A stretch of DNA of 34,808 bases from Nocardioides sp. R-C-SC26. GTDB lineage: Bacteria > Actinomycetota > Actinomycetes > Propionibacteriales > Nocardioidaceae. The stretch covers positions 111,216 through 146,023 of the forward strand of contig NZ_JAHRHK010000011.1 of NCBI RefSeq assembly GCF_021246465.1. The letters run 5' to 3'. Each line of letters starts with the position of its first letter. Position 1 is the first letter of the stretch. A model generated the notes under the pieces. The model did no database searches and was not told the origin of the DNA. It saw only the letters and a program-made list of their open reading frames with translations. The translations under genes and the position numbers were made by a program. Shown here piece after piece: positions 16,222 to 24,532 of the stretch.

Positions 16222-16258
16222 CGAGCCCCGGACGACCACGACGGTCGACCGGGGCTCG
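16222..16258 (-). terminator. Strong hairpin after ABC cassette 1
   Basis: CGAGCCCCGG (16222-16231) pairs perfectly with 16249-16258. An A-A mismatch and a further 5 base pairs (16233-16237 with 16243-16247) close a 5-base loop. It lies 40 bases past the stop codon of the minus-strand permease gene ending at 16299 and isolates it from rdgB. Confidence 0.7.
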
Positions 16259-16298
16259 TCGGTGATGCCGACCTCAGGCCGGCAGACGTCAGCTCGCG

Positions 16299-17111
16299 CT
16301 ACTTCACCTCGGCACGGAGGAGGAGGCGCAGGCCGACGAAGAACGGCAGCACCAGCCAGATCGTTCCGGAGACGAGCAGCTGGGCCCACTCCTGGCCCGA
16401 CAGCGTGAAGTCTCCGGTGTAGAGCGGAGCTTGTGCGGTGTTGAACTCGATCCACGGGATGACGTCCTCGAGGCCCTTGATGATGTAGGCCAGGATCCCC
16501 GCGACGGTCGGCACGATCAGCGAGTAGACGAAGTATCCGACGATCGCGGCCGGACTGTTGCGCAGCAGCATCGCGAAGGCGAAGCCGACGAAGACGGCGA
16601 TGAGCGTGCCGAGGAAGAAGCTCGGGATCGGGTCCCAGGTGAGGTTCCAGTCCGCGGAGCCGCCGTTCACCGGGCTGGCCAGCGTGCCGACCGCCGCGAT
16701 GGAGGCGCCCAGCAGAAGCACCGCGATCGAGAGGACGATGCCCGCGAGGAACTTCGCGACGACGACGCGCGAGCGCCTCGGCTCCAGAGTGAACGTCGCG
16801 AGTCCGGTGCGCTGGCTCCACTCACTGGTGATCAGCAGGATCATCAGGATCGGCAGGAACGAGGTCATGATGCCCCCCGCCATGCTCAGCATCGAGACGT
16901 AGTCCTGGGCGCTCTCCTCGAAGAAGAGCGCCCCGAGCGCGGTGGCGATCACCGTGATGCCGAGGATGGAGAAGGTCAGCCAGCGGCCGGCGCGGGTGTC
17001 GAAGCTCTTGCGGATCTCGACCGAGATCAGTCGGCTCATCGGCACGGCCGGGGTCGCGCTGATGTCGATGGTGCGGGTGTTGACGGCGGTCGCCGTGGCG
17101 GGGGTGCTCAT
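16299..17111 (-). CDS. ABC-2 type exporter permease, cassette 1
   Basis: This is a 270-residue membrane protein with about six hydrophobic helices. It follows the ABC-2 permease pattern: a cytosolic start (MSRLISVEIRKSFDTRAG), a first helix, then SEWSQRTGLATFTLEPRR, in which the conserved 'E-W-x-x-[GR]-T' segment marks the cytoplasmic coupling helix, and a last helix ending LLLRAEVK. It pairs with the ATPase gene just upstream, whose stop codon overlaps this ATG by four bases (ATGA). It is homologous to the permease at 20802-21671 (shared SEWSQRT, LEPRR-x-RVV-x-AK and a terminal RAEVK). The exported substrate is not known; the adjacent kinase and regulator genes suggest an envelope-stress or antimicrobial-resistance role, which is inference. 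Confidence 0.88.
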   Translation of the reverse strand: MSTPATATAVNTRTIDISATPAVPMSRLISVEIRKSFDTRAGRWLTFSILGITVIATALGALFFEESAQDYVSMLSMAGGIMTSFLPILMILLITSEWSQRTGLATFTLEPRRSRVVVAKFLAGIVLSIAVLLLGASIAAVGTLASPVNGGSADWNLTWDPIPSFFLGTLIAVFVGFAFAMLLRNSPAAIVGYFVYSLIVPTVAGILAYIIKGLEDVIPWIEFNTAQAPLYTGDFTLSGQEWAQLLVSGTIWLVLPFFVGLRLLLRAEVK

Positions 17112-18031
17112 GCGGAGGCTCCTGTCGCGGGCGCGGGGACGGTTTCGCGCTGGGTGTCGGCGGTGAGCTCGAGGAAGAGATCCTCCAGCCCGGCGGCGCC
17201 GCTGCGCAGGTCGGTGAGCACGAGACCGTGCTCGATGGAGAGTCGGCTGACGTCGGCGGGTGCGGCGTCCACCCGGATGCCCTCGCCGGCCTCGGTCACC
17301 TGATGGCCGGCCGCCTGCGCGGCGCGGGCGAGCGCGGCGTTGTCCTCGGCGACGACGAGCGTGCTGACCGTGGAGTCCATAGCCAGCAGGCTCTTCTTGT
17401 CGCCCTGGGCGACGATCTTGCCGCGACCGATCAGGATCATCTCGTCCGCGATCAGCTCGACCTCGTTGAGCAGGTGGCTGGAGAGCAGCACGGCGCCGCC
17501 GCGGTCGGCGTAGCCCTTGAGCAGCGTGCGCATCCACCGGATGCCGGCCGGGTCCAGGCCGTTGGCGGGCTCGTCGAGGATCAGCACCTCGGGGTCACCG
17601 AGCAGCGCGTGAGCGATGCCCAGCCGCTGCTTCATGCCCAGCGAGTAGTTGCGCAGTCGCCGCTTGGCCTCGTCGTCGGAGAGCGAGACCAGCGCGAGCA
17701 TCTCGTCGACCCGGGAGCTCGGGAGGCCCATGGTCTTGGCGCCGAGGGTGAGGATCTCGCGACCGGTGCGTCCCGCGTGCTGGGCCGAAGCGTCGAGGAG
17801 GACGCCGACATGGCGGCCGGGGTTGGGGATGTCGCGGTACTCGTGACCGCCGATGGTGACCTTGCCCCGGGTCGCCGGGGTGAGGCCCACCATCACGCGC
17901 ATGGTCGTCGACTTGCCGGCACCGTTCGGGCCGAGGAAGCCGGTGACGCGGCCGGCCTGCGCCGTGAAGGTCACGTCATCGACGGCGGTGAAACCGCCAT
18001 AGGTACGGGTGAGGCCATGGACTTCGATCAT
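17108..18031 (-). CDS. ABC exporter ATP-binding protein, cassette 1
   Basis: This 307-residue ATPase drives the adjacent permease. It has Walker A GPNGAGKST, a Q-loop region leading to VGVLLDASAQHAGRTG, signature YSLGMKQRLGIA, Walker B VLILDEPANGLDP and the H-loop in LLSSHLLNEVE. The first 220 residues are the nucleotide-binding domain; the last 85 are an accessory C-terminal domain of the BcrA/drug-exporter type. The start is ATG at 18031, with GGTGG a few bases upstream. A 261-bp part of the gene (17396-17656) is about 97% identical to the paralogue at 22073-22333, much more alike than the rest. It is divergent from the sensor kinase gene across 129 bp. Confidence 0.92.
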   Translation of the reverse strand: MIEVHGLTRTYGGFTAVDDVTFTAQAGRVTGFLGPNGAGKSTTMRVMVGLTPATRGKVTIGGHEYRDIPNPGRHVGVLLDASAQHAGRTGREILTLGAKTMGLPSSRVDEMLALVSLSDDEAKRRLRNYSLGMKQRLGIAHALLGDPEVLILDEPANGLDPAGIRWMRTLLKGYADRGGAVLLSSHLLNEVELIADEMILIGRGKIVAQGDKKSLLAMDSTVSTLVVAEDNAALARAAQAAGHQVTEAGEGIRVDAAPADVSRLSIEHGLVLTDLRSGAAGLEDLFLELTADTQRETVPAPATGASA

Positions 18032-18148
18032 GGCTCCACCCTCCCCGCCCGCGCGGAGGCGACACATCGGCCAGGGGTCGATCGTTGCGCGACTTTGGTA
18101 GGGGGACGCGTCGACCGCGGTCGGACGTGCGCGGGGAGGTCGCCGCAC

Positions 18149-18154
18149 TACGGT
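18149..18154 (+). promoter_or_regulatory. -10 box TACGGT of the NarL-type two-component operon
   Basis: TACGGT is followed by six bases and the GTG at 18161, a leaderless arrangement. The rest of the 129-bp gap toward the divergent ATPase gene shows no other site I can name. Confidence 0.5.
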
Positions 18155-18160
18155 GAGGCG

Positions 18161-19348
18161 GTGATCAGTTCGGCCGCCGACCGTGCGGCAGGCACGCTTC
18201 CGCGGCCCGAGCCTGGCGCCTACCAGCCGACGCTGATGTGGTGGGGCTACACGTGGCGGTTCCTCCTGATGGCGGCTATCAGCGCCGTCGTCTGGGCGAA
18301 CGTCGACCCCGACCACCGGACCGACCACGTCGCGCTCGACCTCCTCGGCGGCGCGGCCTGCTTCGCCCTCGTGGCCTGGCGGCGTCGATGGCCGGTACCC
18401 GTAGCGGTCGTGACAGCCGCGGTGTCCTGCGTGTCGATCCTGGCGGCGGGTCCGGCGACCCTGGCGCTGGTCTCGCTGGCGACGCGACGTCGCTGGCGTG
18501 AGGTCCTGCCCCTGGGCGTGATCAGCGTCGCCGGGGCGCAGGCGTTCCTCATCACCTACCCGACCGTGGACTCCGAGCCCTGGTGGCTGACGTTGTCGAC
18601 CAATGCCCTGGTCCTGTCGGCGGCGATCGCGTGGGGCATGTTCATCGGCTCCCGCCGCGAGCTGATGTGGACCCTGCGGGCCCGCGCCGAGCGCGCCGAG
18701 GCCGAGCAGGAGTTGCGCGCGGCGCAGTCGCGGCTCTCCGAGCGCAGCCGGATCGCGCGCGAGATGCACGACGTTCTGGCACACCGGATCTCCCACATCT
18801 CCATGCAGGCAGGCGCTCTGAGCTATCGCGACGACTTGAGCGCGCACGACCTGCGGGGCGGGCTGGGCGTCATCCGGGACGCCGCCAACGCCGCGCTCAC
18901 CGACCTGCGCGACGTCCTCGGAGTGCTGCGCGAGACCTCCGGCGAGGTGGACCACCGCCCTCAGCCGACGTTCGCCGAGATCTCCGCGCTCGTCGACGAC
19001 GCACTGGCCGCCGGCATGCGGATCACGTTCGAGGACGACGTCGCGGGGCAGGTCCCGGCGCCGCTCGGGCGCACCGCCTACCGCATCGTCCAGGAGGGCA
19101 TCACCAACGCTCGCAAGCACGCCCCGGACGCCGAGGTCACCATCGGCCTGGAGGGCTCCCCCGGCGACCGGTTGACCGTCACCGTCAGCAATCCCCTCGG
19201 TTTCGCCGCGAGCGCACCGGCGGCACCCGGATCCGGCCTCGGACTCATCGGACTGCGTGAGCGGGCCGAGCTCGGCGGAGGTGTGCTCGACCACGGCCGG
19301 GTCGGCGGCACGTTCCGGCTCCGCGCCTCACTACCGTGGCCGGCATGA
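18161..19348 (+). CDS. Sensor histidine kinase, NarL/DesK-type (HisKA_3)
   Basis: This is a 395-residue membrane kinase. Residues about 25-170 hold four to five hydrophobic helices with short loops and no large outer domain, so it probably senses within or at the membrane. A coiled coil (about 172-195) leads to the HisKA_3 dimerisation helix, with phospho-acceptor His203 in AREMHDVLAH. The HATPase domain has the N-box in YRIVQEGITNARKHAP and the G-box GSGLGLIGLRER near 357. The GTG start sits at leaderless distance from TACGGT. Its stop overlaps the regulator's start (ATGA). This class often controls a neighbouring ABC exporter, and the divergent ABC cassette 1 is the natural candidate target. 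Confidence 0.9.
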   Translation: MISSAADRAAGTLPRPEPGAYQPTLMWWGYTWRFLLMAAISAVVWANVDPDHRTDHVALDLLGGAACFALVAWRRRWPVPVAVVTAAVSCVSILAAGPATLALVSLATRRRWREVLPLGVISVAGAQAFLITYPTVDSEPWWLTLSTNALVLSAAIAWGMFIGSRRELMWTLRARAERAEAEQELRAAQSRLSERSRIAREMHDVLAHRISHISMQAGALSYRDDLSAHDLRGGLGVIRDAANAALTDLRDVLGVLRETSGEVDHRPQPTFAEISALVDDALAAGMRITFEDDVAGQVPAPLGRTAYRIVQEGITNARKHAPDAEVTIGLEGSPGDRLTVTVSNPLGFAASAPAAPGSGLGLIGLRERAELGGGVLDHGRVGGTFRLRASLPWPA

Positions 19349-20016
19349 CGTCTGCGTCGGCTCACCCGATCCGCGTCCTGCTCGTGGACGACGACCCGTT
19401 GGTGCGGTCCGCACTCGGGTTGATGCTCGGCGGGCAGGTCGATCTGACCGTCGTCGGGGATGCCGTCGACGGGCGCGACGGCGTGGCGCGGGCCCGCGAG
19501 CTGCGTCCCGACGTCGTGCTGATGGATCTGCGGATGCCGCGGATGGACGGCCTCGAGGCCACCCGGACGCTCTTGGCCGACCCGCAGTCGCCCAAGATCA
19601 TCGTGCTGACCACCTTCGACGCCGACGAGCACATCGTCGAGGCGCTCGCCGTCGGGGCGGACGGCTTCCTGCTCAAGGACACCCCGCCGCCGGAGATCGT
19701 GGCCGCCATCCGGGCCGTTGCCGAGGGCGACCCCATGCTCTCCCCCTCGGTGACCCGCACGCTCATCGAGCGGCTACGCGCCGAGGGCGGCGACAACCGT
19801 TCGGCCCGGGCGCGCGACCAGCTCGCCACGCTCACCGAGCGCGAGCACGACGTCGCGCTCCGCGTCGGCCAGGGCCTCAGCAACGCCGAGATCGCAGCCG
19901 AGCTGCACCTCTCCGTGCCCACGATCAAGGCACACGTCTCGCGCCTGCTGGAGAAGCTCGAGGCCGACAACCGCACCCAGATAGCGATCTGCGTGCACGA
20001 CGCCGGACTGGCCTGA
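19345..20016 (+). CDS. Response regulator, NarL/FixJ family
   Basis: This is a 223-residue regulator. The receiver domain (about 8-125) shows the acidic pocket in LLVDDDP, phospho-acceptor Asp61 in VLMDLRMP, the conserved Thr in VLTTFD and Lys in FLLKDTPP. The C-terminal LuxR-type helix-turn-helix (about 155-215) reads LTEREHDVALRVGQGLSNAEIAAEL then VPTIKAHVSRLLEKL. The ATG at 19345 overlaps the kinase stop by four bases; a GTG nine bases earlier is also possible. It is the partner of the kinase. Likely targets are the flanking ABC operons, one of them divergent from it. Confidence 0.93.
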   Translation: MTSASAHPIRVLLVDDDPLVRSALGLMLGGQVDLTVVGDAVDGRDGVARARELRPDVVLMDLRMPRMDGLEATRTLLADPQSPKIIVLTTFDADEHIVEALAVGADGFLLKDTPPPEIVAAIRAVAEGDPMLSPSVTRTLIERLRAEGGDNRSARARDQLATLTEREHDVALRVGQGLSNAEIAAELHLSVPTIKAHVSRLLEKLEADNRTQIAICVHDAGLA

Positions 20017-20042
20017 GACTGTCGGCCCACGGGTCTCGTGAC

Positions 20043-20057
20043 GGTCGCAGAGCGACC
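20043..20057. terminator. Small hairpin between the regulator gene and rph
   Basis: GGTCGC (20043-20048) pairs with GCGACC (20052-20057) around a 3-base loop, in the 61-bp gap where two genes converge. The stem is short, so this is a weak call. Confidence 0.35.
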
Positions 20058-20077
20058 TCCTCGACCGCCGGAGACGC

Positions 20078-20788
20078 TCAGCCGGCGAGCGCCTCCTGCT
20101 GGAGGCGGGTGAGGTCGGCGCAGCCCTTCTCGGCCAGGCCCAGCAGGGCGTCGAGTTCGGCGCGCGAGAACGCAGCGCCCTCGGCGGTGCCCTGGACCTC
20201 CACGAACGAGCCGGCTCCGGTCATCACGACGTTCATGTCGGTCTCGGCGCGCACGTCCTCGACGTAGGGCAGGTCCAGACGCGGCACGCCGTCGATGATG
20301 CCGACGCTGACAGCGGCGACCGAACCGGTCAGCGCCCGAGTGACGTTCAGGCTGGCGCAGGCGTCGGCCAGGGCCACGTAGGCGCCGGTGATGGCCGCGG
20401 TCCGCGTGCCGCCGTCGGCCTGCAGGACGTCGCAGTCGAGCTGGATGGTGTTCTCACCCATCGCCTTGTAGTCGATGACGGCGCGCAGCGAGCGGCCGAT
20501 CAGGCGGCTGATCTCGTGGGTGCGGCCGCCGATCCTGCCCTTGACCGACTCGCGGTCAGAGCGGGTGTGGGTGGAGCCGGGGAGCATCGCGTACTCCGCC
20601 GTCACCCAGCCGAGGCCCGAACCCTTGCGCCAGCGCGGCACGCCCTCCGAGGCCGAGGCGACGCACAGCACCCGCGTGCGGCCGAACTCCACGAGCACCG
20701 AGCCGGCGGCGTGGTCGAGCCAGTTGCGGGTGATCCGCACGGGCCGCAGTTCGTCGTCGGATCGGCCGTCCTCGCGAGGTGTCGTCAT
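20078..20788 (-). CDS. rph: Ribonuclease PH
   Basis: This 236-residue phosphorolytic 3'-5' exoribonuclease trims tRNA 3' ends and works as a hexamer. Family motifs visible are RDGRS-like [10 protein letters not shown] at the start, [17 protein letters not shown], the phosphate/RNA-binding stretch [39 protein letters not shown] with the catalytic acidic residues, and [22 protein letters not shown] (split in two blocks in the family alignment). The length is typical. The ATG at 20788 lies six bases after the -10 box TACGGT, so it is probably leaderless. The gene begins 13 bp after the stop of ABC permease 2, so read-through from that operon is also likely. Confidence 0.96.
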   Translation of the reverse strand: MTTPREDGRSDDELRPVRITRNWLDHAAGSVLVEFGRTRVLCVASASEGVPRWRKGSGLGWVTAEYAMLPGSTHTRSDRESVKGRIGGRTHEISRLIGRSLRAVIDYKAMGENTIQLDCDVLQADGGTRTAAITGAYVALADACASLNVTRALTGSVAAVSVGIIDGVPRLDLPYVEDVRAETDMNVVMTGAGSFVEVQGTAEGAAFSRAELDALLGLAEKGCADLTRLQQEALAG

Positions 20789-20794
20789 GAGGCG

Positions 20795-20800
20795 ACCGTA
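20795..20800 (-). promoter_or_regulatory. -10 box TACGGT of rph
   Basis: The minus-strand TACGGT lies between the permease 2 stop codon (ending at 20802) and the rph ATG, six bases before it. Its -35 region must lie inside the permease 2 coding sequence. Confidence 0.5.
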
Positions 20801-20801
20801 T

Positions 20802-21671
20802 CTACTTCACCTCCGCGCGCAGGATGCGGGCGATGCCGAGCACCAGCGGCAACACGAGCCAGATCGCACCGCTGACCAGCAGCTGGGCGAACTCCTCTCC
20901 GTTCATGCTCAACTCGGCGAGCGGACCCTGCGCCTCGACGAAATTCAGGTACGGCGAGATGTCCTCGAAGGCGCGCCACAGGCCGGCGACGACGAACAGC
21001 ACCAACGGCACCATGTAGCGGTAGACGAAGAAGAGCACGATCGCGGCCGGGGTGTTCAACAGCAGGGTCGCCAGGGCGAAGCCGCCCAGCATCGCGAGCA
21101 TCTGGGAGAGCAGGAACCCGAGCATCGCGTCGAGCTGCAGGTTCCAGCTGGTGTTCTCACCGTTGAAGATCTCGCAGATCAGCGTGCAGCCCAACCCCAC
21201 GACGAGCGCGAACAGCACGGCGATCACGGTGAGCAGCAGCCCGACGACGAGCTTGGCCCACACCACCCGGATGCGACGCGGCTCGAGCGCGAAGGTGACC
21301 ATCGCCGTGCGCTGACTCCACTCGCTCGTCACGAGCATGATGCCGAGCACCGGGAGGATCAGGGAGGTCACACCGGCCGCGACCGCGCTGAAGTCGTCGA
21401 AGGAGACGCTGAGGCTCTGGATCAGCGTGGCGAGCAGGACGAAGCCGTCGACGATGACGACGAGGATCGCCACCGACATCACCAGCCAGAAGCTCGCGAC
21501 GGTGTCCACGGCCTTGCGCAGCTCCACCCCGACCAGCCGCCAGAACGGCGTCTGCGCGGTGCGGGAGACGTCGAGATAGCCCGGCGGCATCGCCGCACCC
21601 GGCTGGCCGCCAGGGGCGGCGGGGAACCCGGGCGGCGGTGGCGGGAAGGCAGCAGGACCGATCGCGCTCAT
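20802..21671 (-). CDS. ABC-2 type exporter permease, cassette 2, with proline-rich N-terminus
   Basis: This is a 289-residue homologue of the permease at 16299-17111, with about six hydrophobic helices and the same landmarks: [19 protein letters not shown] before helix 1, [18 protein letters not shown] in the coupling region and a final ARILRAEVK. It differs by a proline/glycine-rich disordered N-terminus (residues about 6-32, with [17 protein letters not shown]) that the paralogue lacks. The ATG at 21671 overlaps the upstream ATPase stop by four bases (ATGA). The exported substrate is unknown. rph follows after 13 bp. Confidence 0.88.
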   Translation of the reverse strand: MSAIGPAAFPPPPPGFPAAPGGQPGAAMPPGYLDVSRTAQTPFWRLVGVELRKAVDTVASFWLVMSVAILVVIVDGFVLLATLIQSLSVSFDDFSAVAAGVTSLILPVLGIMLVTSEWSQRTAMVTFALEPRRIRVVWAKLVVGLLLTVIAVLFALVVGLGCTLICEIFNGENTSWNLQLDAMLGFLLSQMLAMLGGFALATLLLNTPAAIVLFFVYRYMVPLVLFVVAGLWRAFEDISPYLNFVEAQGPLAELSMNGEEFAQLLVSGAIWLVLPLVLGIARILRAEVK

Positions 21672-22708
21672 CGGCGGACGCCTCCGTTCGGAGCGGGCGG
21701 GGGTGGAAACGCCCCAGGCGGAGGAGCCTGAGGCGGCACGTGCCCCGGGGGCGGCGGCGGATACCCGGGGGGCGGATACCCGGGCGCGCCGACACCGGCG
21801 GGCACCTCTCGCTGGGTGGCGGCCGTCAGTTCGAGGAAGATGTCCTCCAGGCCGCCCTGGACGCCGCTGAGGTGGGTCAGCACGATCTGGTGCTCGGCGG
21901 CGACCCGTCCGACGTCCGCGCTCGAGGCCTGCACGGTCAGTCCCGGCCCGTGCGCGGGCGGGGCGATCATCAGGCCCGATGCCGTCAGCGCCGCGACGAG
22001 AGCGTCGTTGTCGAGCGAGTCGACCGTCGTGGTGGCCGCCCGGTTCCCGCCGTGCGCGGCGAGCAGCGAGGCCTTGTCGCCCTGGGCGACGATCTTGCCG
22101 CGACCGATCAGGATCATCTCGTCCGCGATCAGCTCGACCTCGTTGAGCAGGTGGCTGGAGAGCAGCACCGTGCCGCCGCGGTCGGCGTAGCCCTTGAGCA
22201 GGGTGCGCATCCATCGGATGCCGGCCGGGTCCAGGCCGTTGGCGGGCTCGTCGAGGATCAGCACCTGCGGGTCGCCGAGCAGCGCGTGGGCGATGCCCAG
22301 CCGCTGCTTCATGCCCAGCGAGTAGTTGCGCAGCCGACGGTTCGCCTCCTCAGAGTTCAGGGAGACCAGCGCGAGCATCTGGTCCACCCGCGCATCGGGT
22401 AGTCCCATCGCCCGCGCCCCGAGGGTGAGGATCTCCTTGCCGGTGCGGCCACCGTGCTGGGCCGAGGCATCGAGCAGCACGCCGACGTGCCGGCCCGGGT
22501 TGGGGATGTCGGCGTAGCGGTGTCCGCCGATCGTCACCGTGCCGTGACTGGCCGGCGTCAGGCCGACCATGATCCGCATGGTGGTGGTCTTGCCCGCGCC
22601 GTTGGGGCCGAGGAAGCCGGTGACGCGCCCCGGCTGGCACACGAAGCTGACATCGTCGACGGCGGCGAATCCTCCGTAGCGACGGGTGAGGTGCTCCACG
22701 ACGATCAT
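21668..22708 (-). CDS. ABC exporter ATP-binding protein, cassette 2, with proline-rich tail
   Basis: This is a 346-residue ATPase, the paralogue of the one at 17108-18031. It has Walker A GPNGAGKTT, signature YSLGMKQRLGIA, Walker B VLILDEPANGLDP and H-loop LLSSHLLNEVE. After the accessory C-terminal domain it adds about 40 residues rich in proline and glycine (GYPPPGYPPPPPGHVPP and more) that the paralogue lacks. The start is placed at the ATG 22708 by analogy with the paralogue (MIEVHGL versus MIVVEHL); a GTG nine bases upstream is possible. No clear Shine-Dalgarno sequence is seen. The 261-bp stretch at 22073-22333 is nearly identical to the paralogue. Confidence 0.92.
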   Translation of the reverse strand: MIVVEHLTRRYGGFAAVDDVSFVCQPGRVTGFLGPNGAGKTTTMRIMVGLTPASHGTVTIGGHRYADIPNPGRHVGVLLDASAQHGGRTGKEILTLGARAMGLPDARVDQMLALVSLNSEEANRRLRNYSLGMKQRLGIAHALLGDPQVLILDEPANGLDPAGIRWMRTLLKGYADRGGTVLLSSHLLNEVELIADEMILIGRGKIVAQGDKASLLAAHGGNRAATTTVDSLDNDALVAALTASGLMIAPPAHGPGLTVQASSADVGRVAAEHQIVLTHLSGVQGGLEDIFLELTAATQREVPAGVGAPGYPPPGYPPPPPGHVPPQAPPPGAFPPPPAPNGGVRR

Positions 22709-22785
22709 GGGCCCCACTCTGCCGGGTCGCCCCGGGCCACGCGACCGCGCAGCGCCGTCGCGGGCGTGTCGACGTCGGTCGATCC

Positions 22786-22799
22786 GCCGGCCGACCGGC
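22786..22799 (-). terminator. Short hairpin after the MBL-fold hydrolase gene
   Basis: GCCGG (22786-22790) and CCGGC (22795-22799) flank a 4-base loop, about ten bases past the minus-strand stop at 22810. The rest of the 101-bp gap shows no clear promoter for cassette 2; CAGAGT seven bases before its ATG is only a poor -10 box. Confidence 0.3.
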
Positions 22800-22809
22800 T
22801 AGCTCGGCA

Positions 22810-23622
22810 CTAGAGCGAGAACACCGCGCCGCGCTCGGCGAGCACGATGGCGCCGTCGAAGACCGCGGCCGCCTCGTCGTACATCGCCTGTTGGTCGAAC
22901 CACGGCGGGATGTGGGTGAGCACCAGCGTGCCGAGCGCGGAGCGCCGGGCGAGTTCACCGGCGTCGCGGCCGGTGAGGTGGATGCCCGGCGGGTTGTCGT
23001 CGCCGTCGCGGAACGAGGCCTCGCAGAGCAGCAACGTCGCCCGGTCCGCGACGCGATCCAGGCCCTCGCACGGCGCGGTGTCCCCGCTGTAGCCGATCAC
23101 GACGTCGCCGACCGTGACGCGGAGCCCGTACGCCTCGACCGGGTGGTAGACCGGGATCGGCTCGACGGTGAAGGGCCCGACCTGGAAGGCGCCGTCGTAG
23201 GTGCGGAAGTCGAAGACGTCGCGCATGCCGGGCCCGTCGGGCAGACCGTAGGCGTGCGCCATCCGGTCGGCTGTGCCGGAGGGACCCCACACCGGGATCA
23301 TCGGCACGGTTCCCTCGGGGTGGTACTTGCGCAGCACGTAGAAGCCGCACATGTCCTGGCAGTGGTCGGGGTGGTGGTGGCTGATCAGCACGCCGTCGAT
23401 CGAGCGCGGGTCGAGGTGGCGGTGCAACTCACCGAGCGCGCCGTTGCCGAGGTCGAGCAGGATCCGCCAGGTACGTCGCTCGGCGCCCACGCCGTGCTCG
23501 GCCTCGAGCAGGTAGCACGACGCCGGGGAGTCCGGCCCGGGGTAGGAGCCGGAGCAACCGACGATCCGAACCCGGACCGTGGCCTCCGCGTCGGCTGACC
23601 CATCCAGCGTGACCGAGCTCAT
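22810..23622 (-). CDS. MBL-fold metallo-hydrolase
   Basis: This is a 270-residue cytosolic metallo-beta-lactamase-fold enzyme. The metal-binding motif HHHPDH is at residues 82-87 (SHHHPDHCQDMCGF), with further ligands likely in the histidine of YHPVEAYG, the aspartate of GYSGDTAP and the final LTHIPPW. The overall pattern is that of RNase Z-like or phosphodiesterase-like members; it lacks the exosite arm of true RNase Z, so the substrate is open. The start is ATG at 23622 with AAGGG eight bases upstream; GTGs just before it are alternatives. It lies 28 bp after murI on the same strand and is probably cotranscribed with it. In actinobacteria an MBL gene of this sort commonly lies among murI, rph and rdgB, as here. 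Confidence 0.88.
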   Translation of the reverse strand: MSSVTLDGSADAEATVRVRIVGCSGSYPGPDSPASCYLLEAEHGVGAERRTWRILLDLGNGALGELHRHLDPRSIDGVLISHHHPDHCQDMCGFYVLRKYHPEGTVPMIPVWGPSGTADRMAHAYGLPDGPGMRDVFDFRTYDGAFQVGPFTVEPIPVYHPVEAYGLRVTVGDVVIGYSGDTAPCEGLDRVADRATLLLCEASFRDGDDNPPGIHLTGRDAGELARRSALGTLVLTHIPPWFDQQAMYDEAAAVFDGAIVLAERGAVFSL

Positions 23623-23650
23623 GCGCACCACCCTTCCGTGTCGGCGACGC

Positions 23651-24496
23651 TCACACCAGCCCCCCGGCGAACTGGCTGGCCGCCACCATCTCCGGTCCGA
23701 GGAAACGGCGCCCGATGGTCTCGAAGTCGTCCGGCGACCCGGTCGTGAGGAACCGGTAGCTCGGCTCGCCCTCGGCGAGCATCAGGCCGGTGTCGGCGAG
23801 CATCCGGTAGACGTCCTTGGCGCACTCCTCCGCGCTGCTGACCAACGTGACGTCGTCCCCCATCACGTAGGAGATGACGCCGGTGAGCAGCGGGTAGTGC
23901 GTGCACCCGAGGATCAGCGTGTCGACGCCGGCCTCGCTCAGCGGGTCGAGGTAGGCGTGGGCGACGGCGAGCAGCTCCTCGCCGCCGGTGACGCCGGCCT
24001 CCACGAAGTCGACGAACTGCGGGCACGCCCGCGTGGTCAGGGTGAGCTGGGGGGCTGCGGCGAAGGCGTCCTCGTAGGCCATCGACTCGGCTGTCGCCCG
24101 GGTGCAGATCACACCCACCCGGCCGTTGCGGGTGGCGGAGACGGCGCGGCGCGCGGCCGGATAGATCACCTCGACGACCGGGACGTCGTAGCGCTCGCGG
24201 GCATCACGCAGCATCGCCGCGCTCGCGGAGTTGCAGGCGATGACGAGCGCCTTCACTCCGTCGGCGACCAGGTGGTCGAGGCACTCCAGGGCGTACTCGC
24301 GCACCTCTCCGATCGGCTTAGGCCCGTAGGGCTGCCGGGCCGTGTCGCCGACGTAGAGGATCGACTCGTGCGGCAGCTGGTCGATCACCGACCGCGCCAC
24401 CGTCAGTCCGCCGAACCCGGAGTCGAAGATGCCGATGGGTGCGCCCCGGAGTGCCGCGGCGGCATCGGAAGGCGACGGCGGGGTCGGCGAGGGCAC
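23651..24496 (-). CDS. murI: Glutamate racemase
   Basis: This 281-residue enzyme interconverts L- and D-glutamate and supplies D-glutamate for peptidoglycan. The two catalytic cysteines are present: Cys89 in ACNSAS and Cys198 in LGCTHYPLL. The substrate segments [12 protein letters not shown] and [10 protein letters not shown] are intact. The start is GTG at 24496 because the -10 box TACCCT lies six bases upstream; the longer open frame would overlap the divergent gene. This start adds a short Pro/Ser-rich N-terminus before IGIFDSG. It is divergent from the phosphodiesterase gene across only 36 bp and is followed by the MBL gene. Confidence 0.95.
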   Translation of the reverse strand: MPSPTPPSPSDAAAALRGAPIGIFDSGFGGLTVARSVIDQLPHESILYVGDTARQPYGPKPIGEVREYALECLDHLVADGVKALVIACNSASAAMLRDARERYDVPVVEVIYPAARRAVSATRNGRVGVICTRATAESMAYEDAFAAAPQLTLTTRACPQFVDFVEAGVTGGEELLAVAHAYLDPLSEAGVDTLILGCTHYPLLTGVISYVMGDDVTLVSSAEECAKDVYRMLADTGLMLAEGEPSYRFLTTGSPDDFETIGRRFLGPEMVAASQFAGGLV

Positions 24497-24502
24497 GACG
24501 GC

Positions 24503-24525
24503 AGGGTACGGCGTCGGGCTACCGT
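24503..24525. promoter_or_regulatory. Divergent leaderless promoters of murI and the phosphodiesterase gene
   Basis: The 36-bp gap carries a minus-strand -10 box TACCCT (24508 to 24503), six bases before the murI GTG, and a plus-strand TACCGT (24520-24525), seven bases before the GTG at 24533. The two core promoters must overlap: each -35 region falls in or beside the other gene's first codons. Confidence 0.5.
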
Positions 24526-24532
24526 CGTGGAC

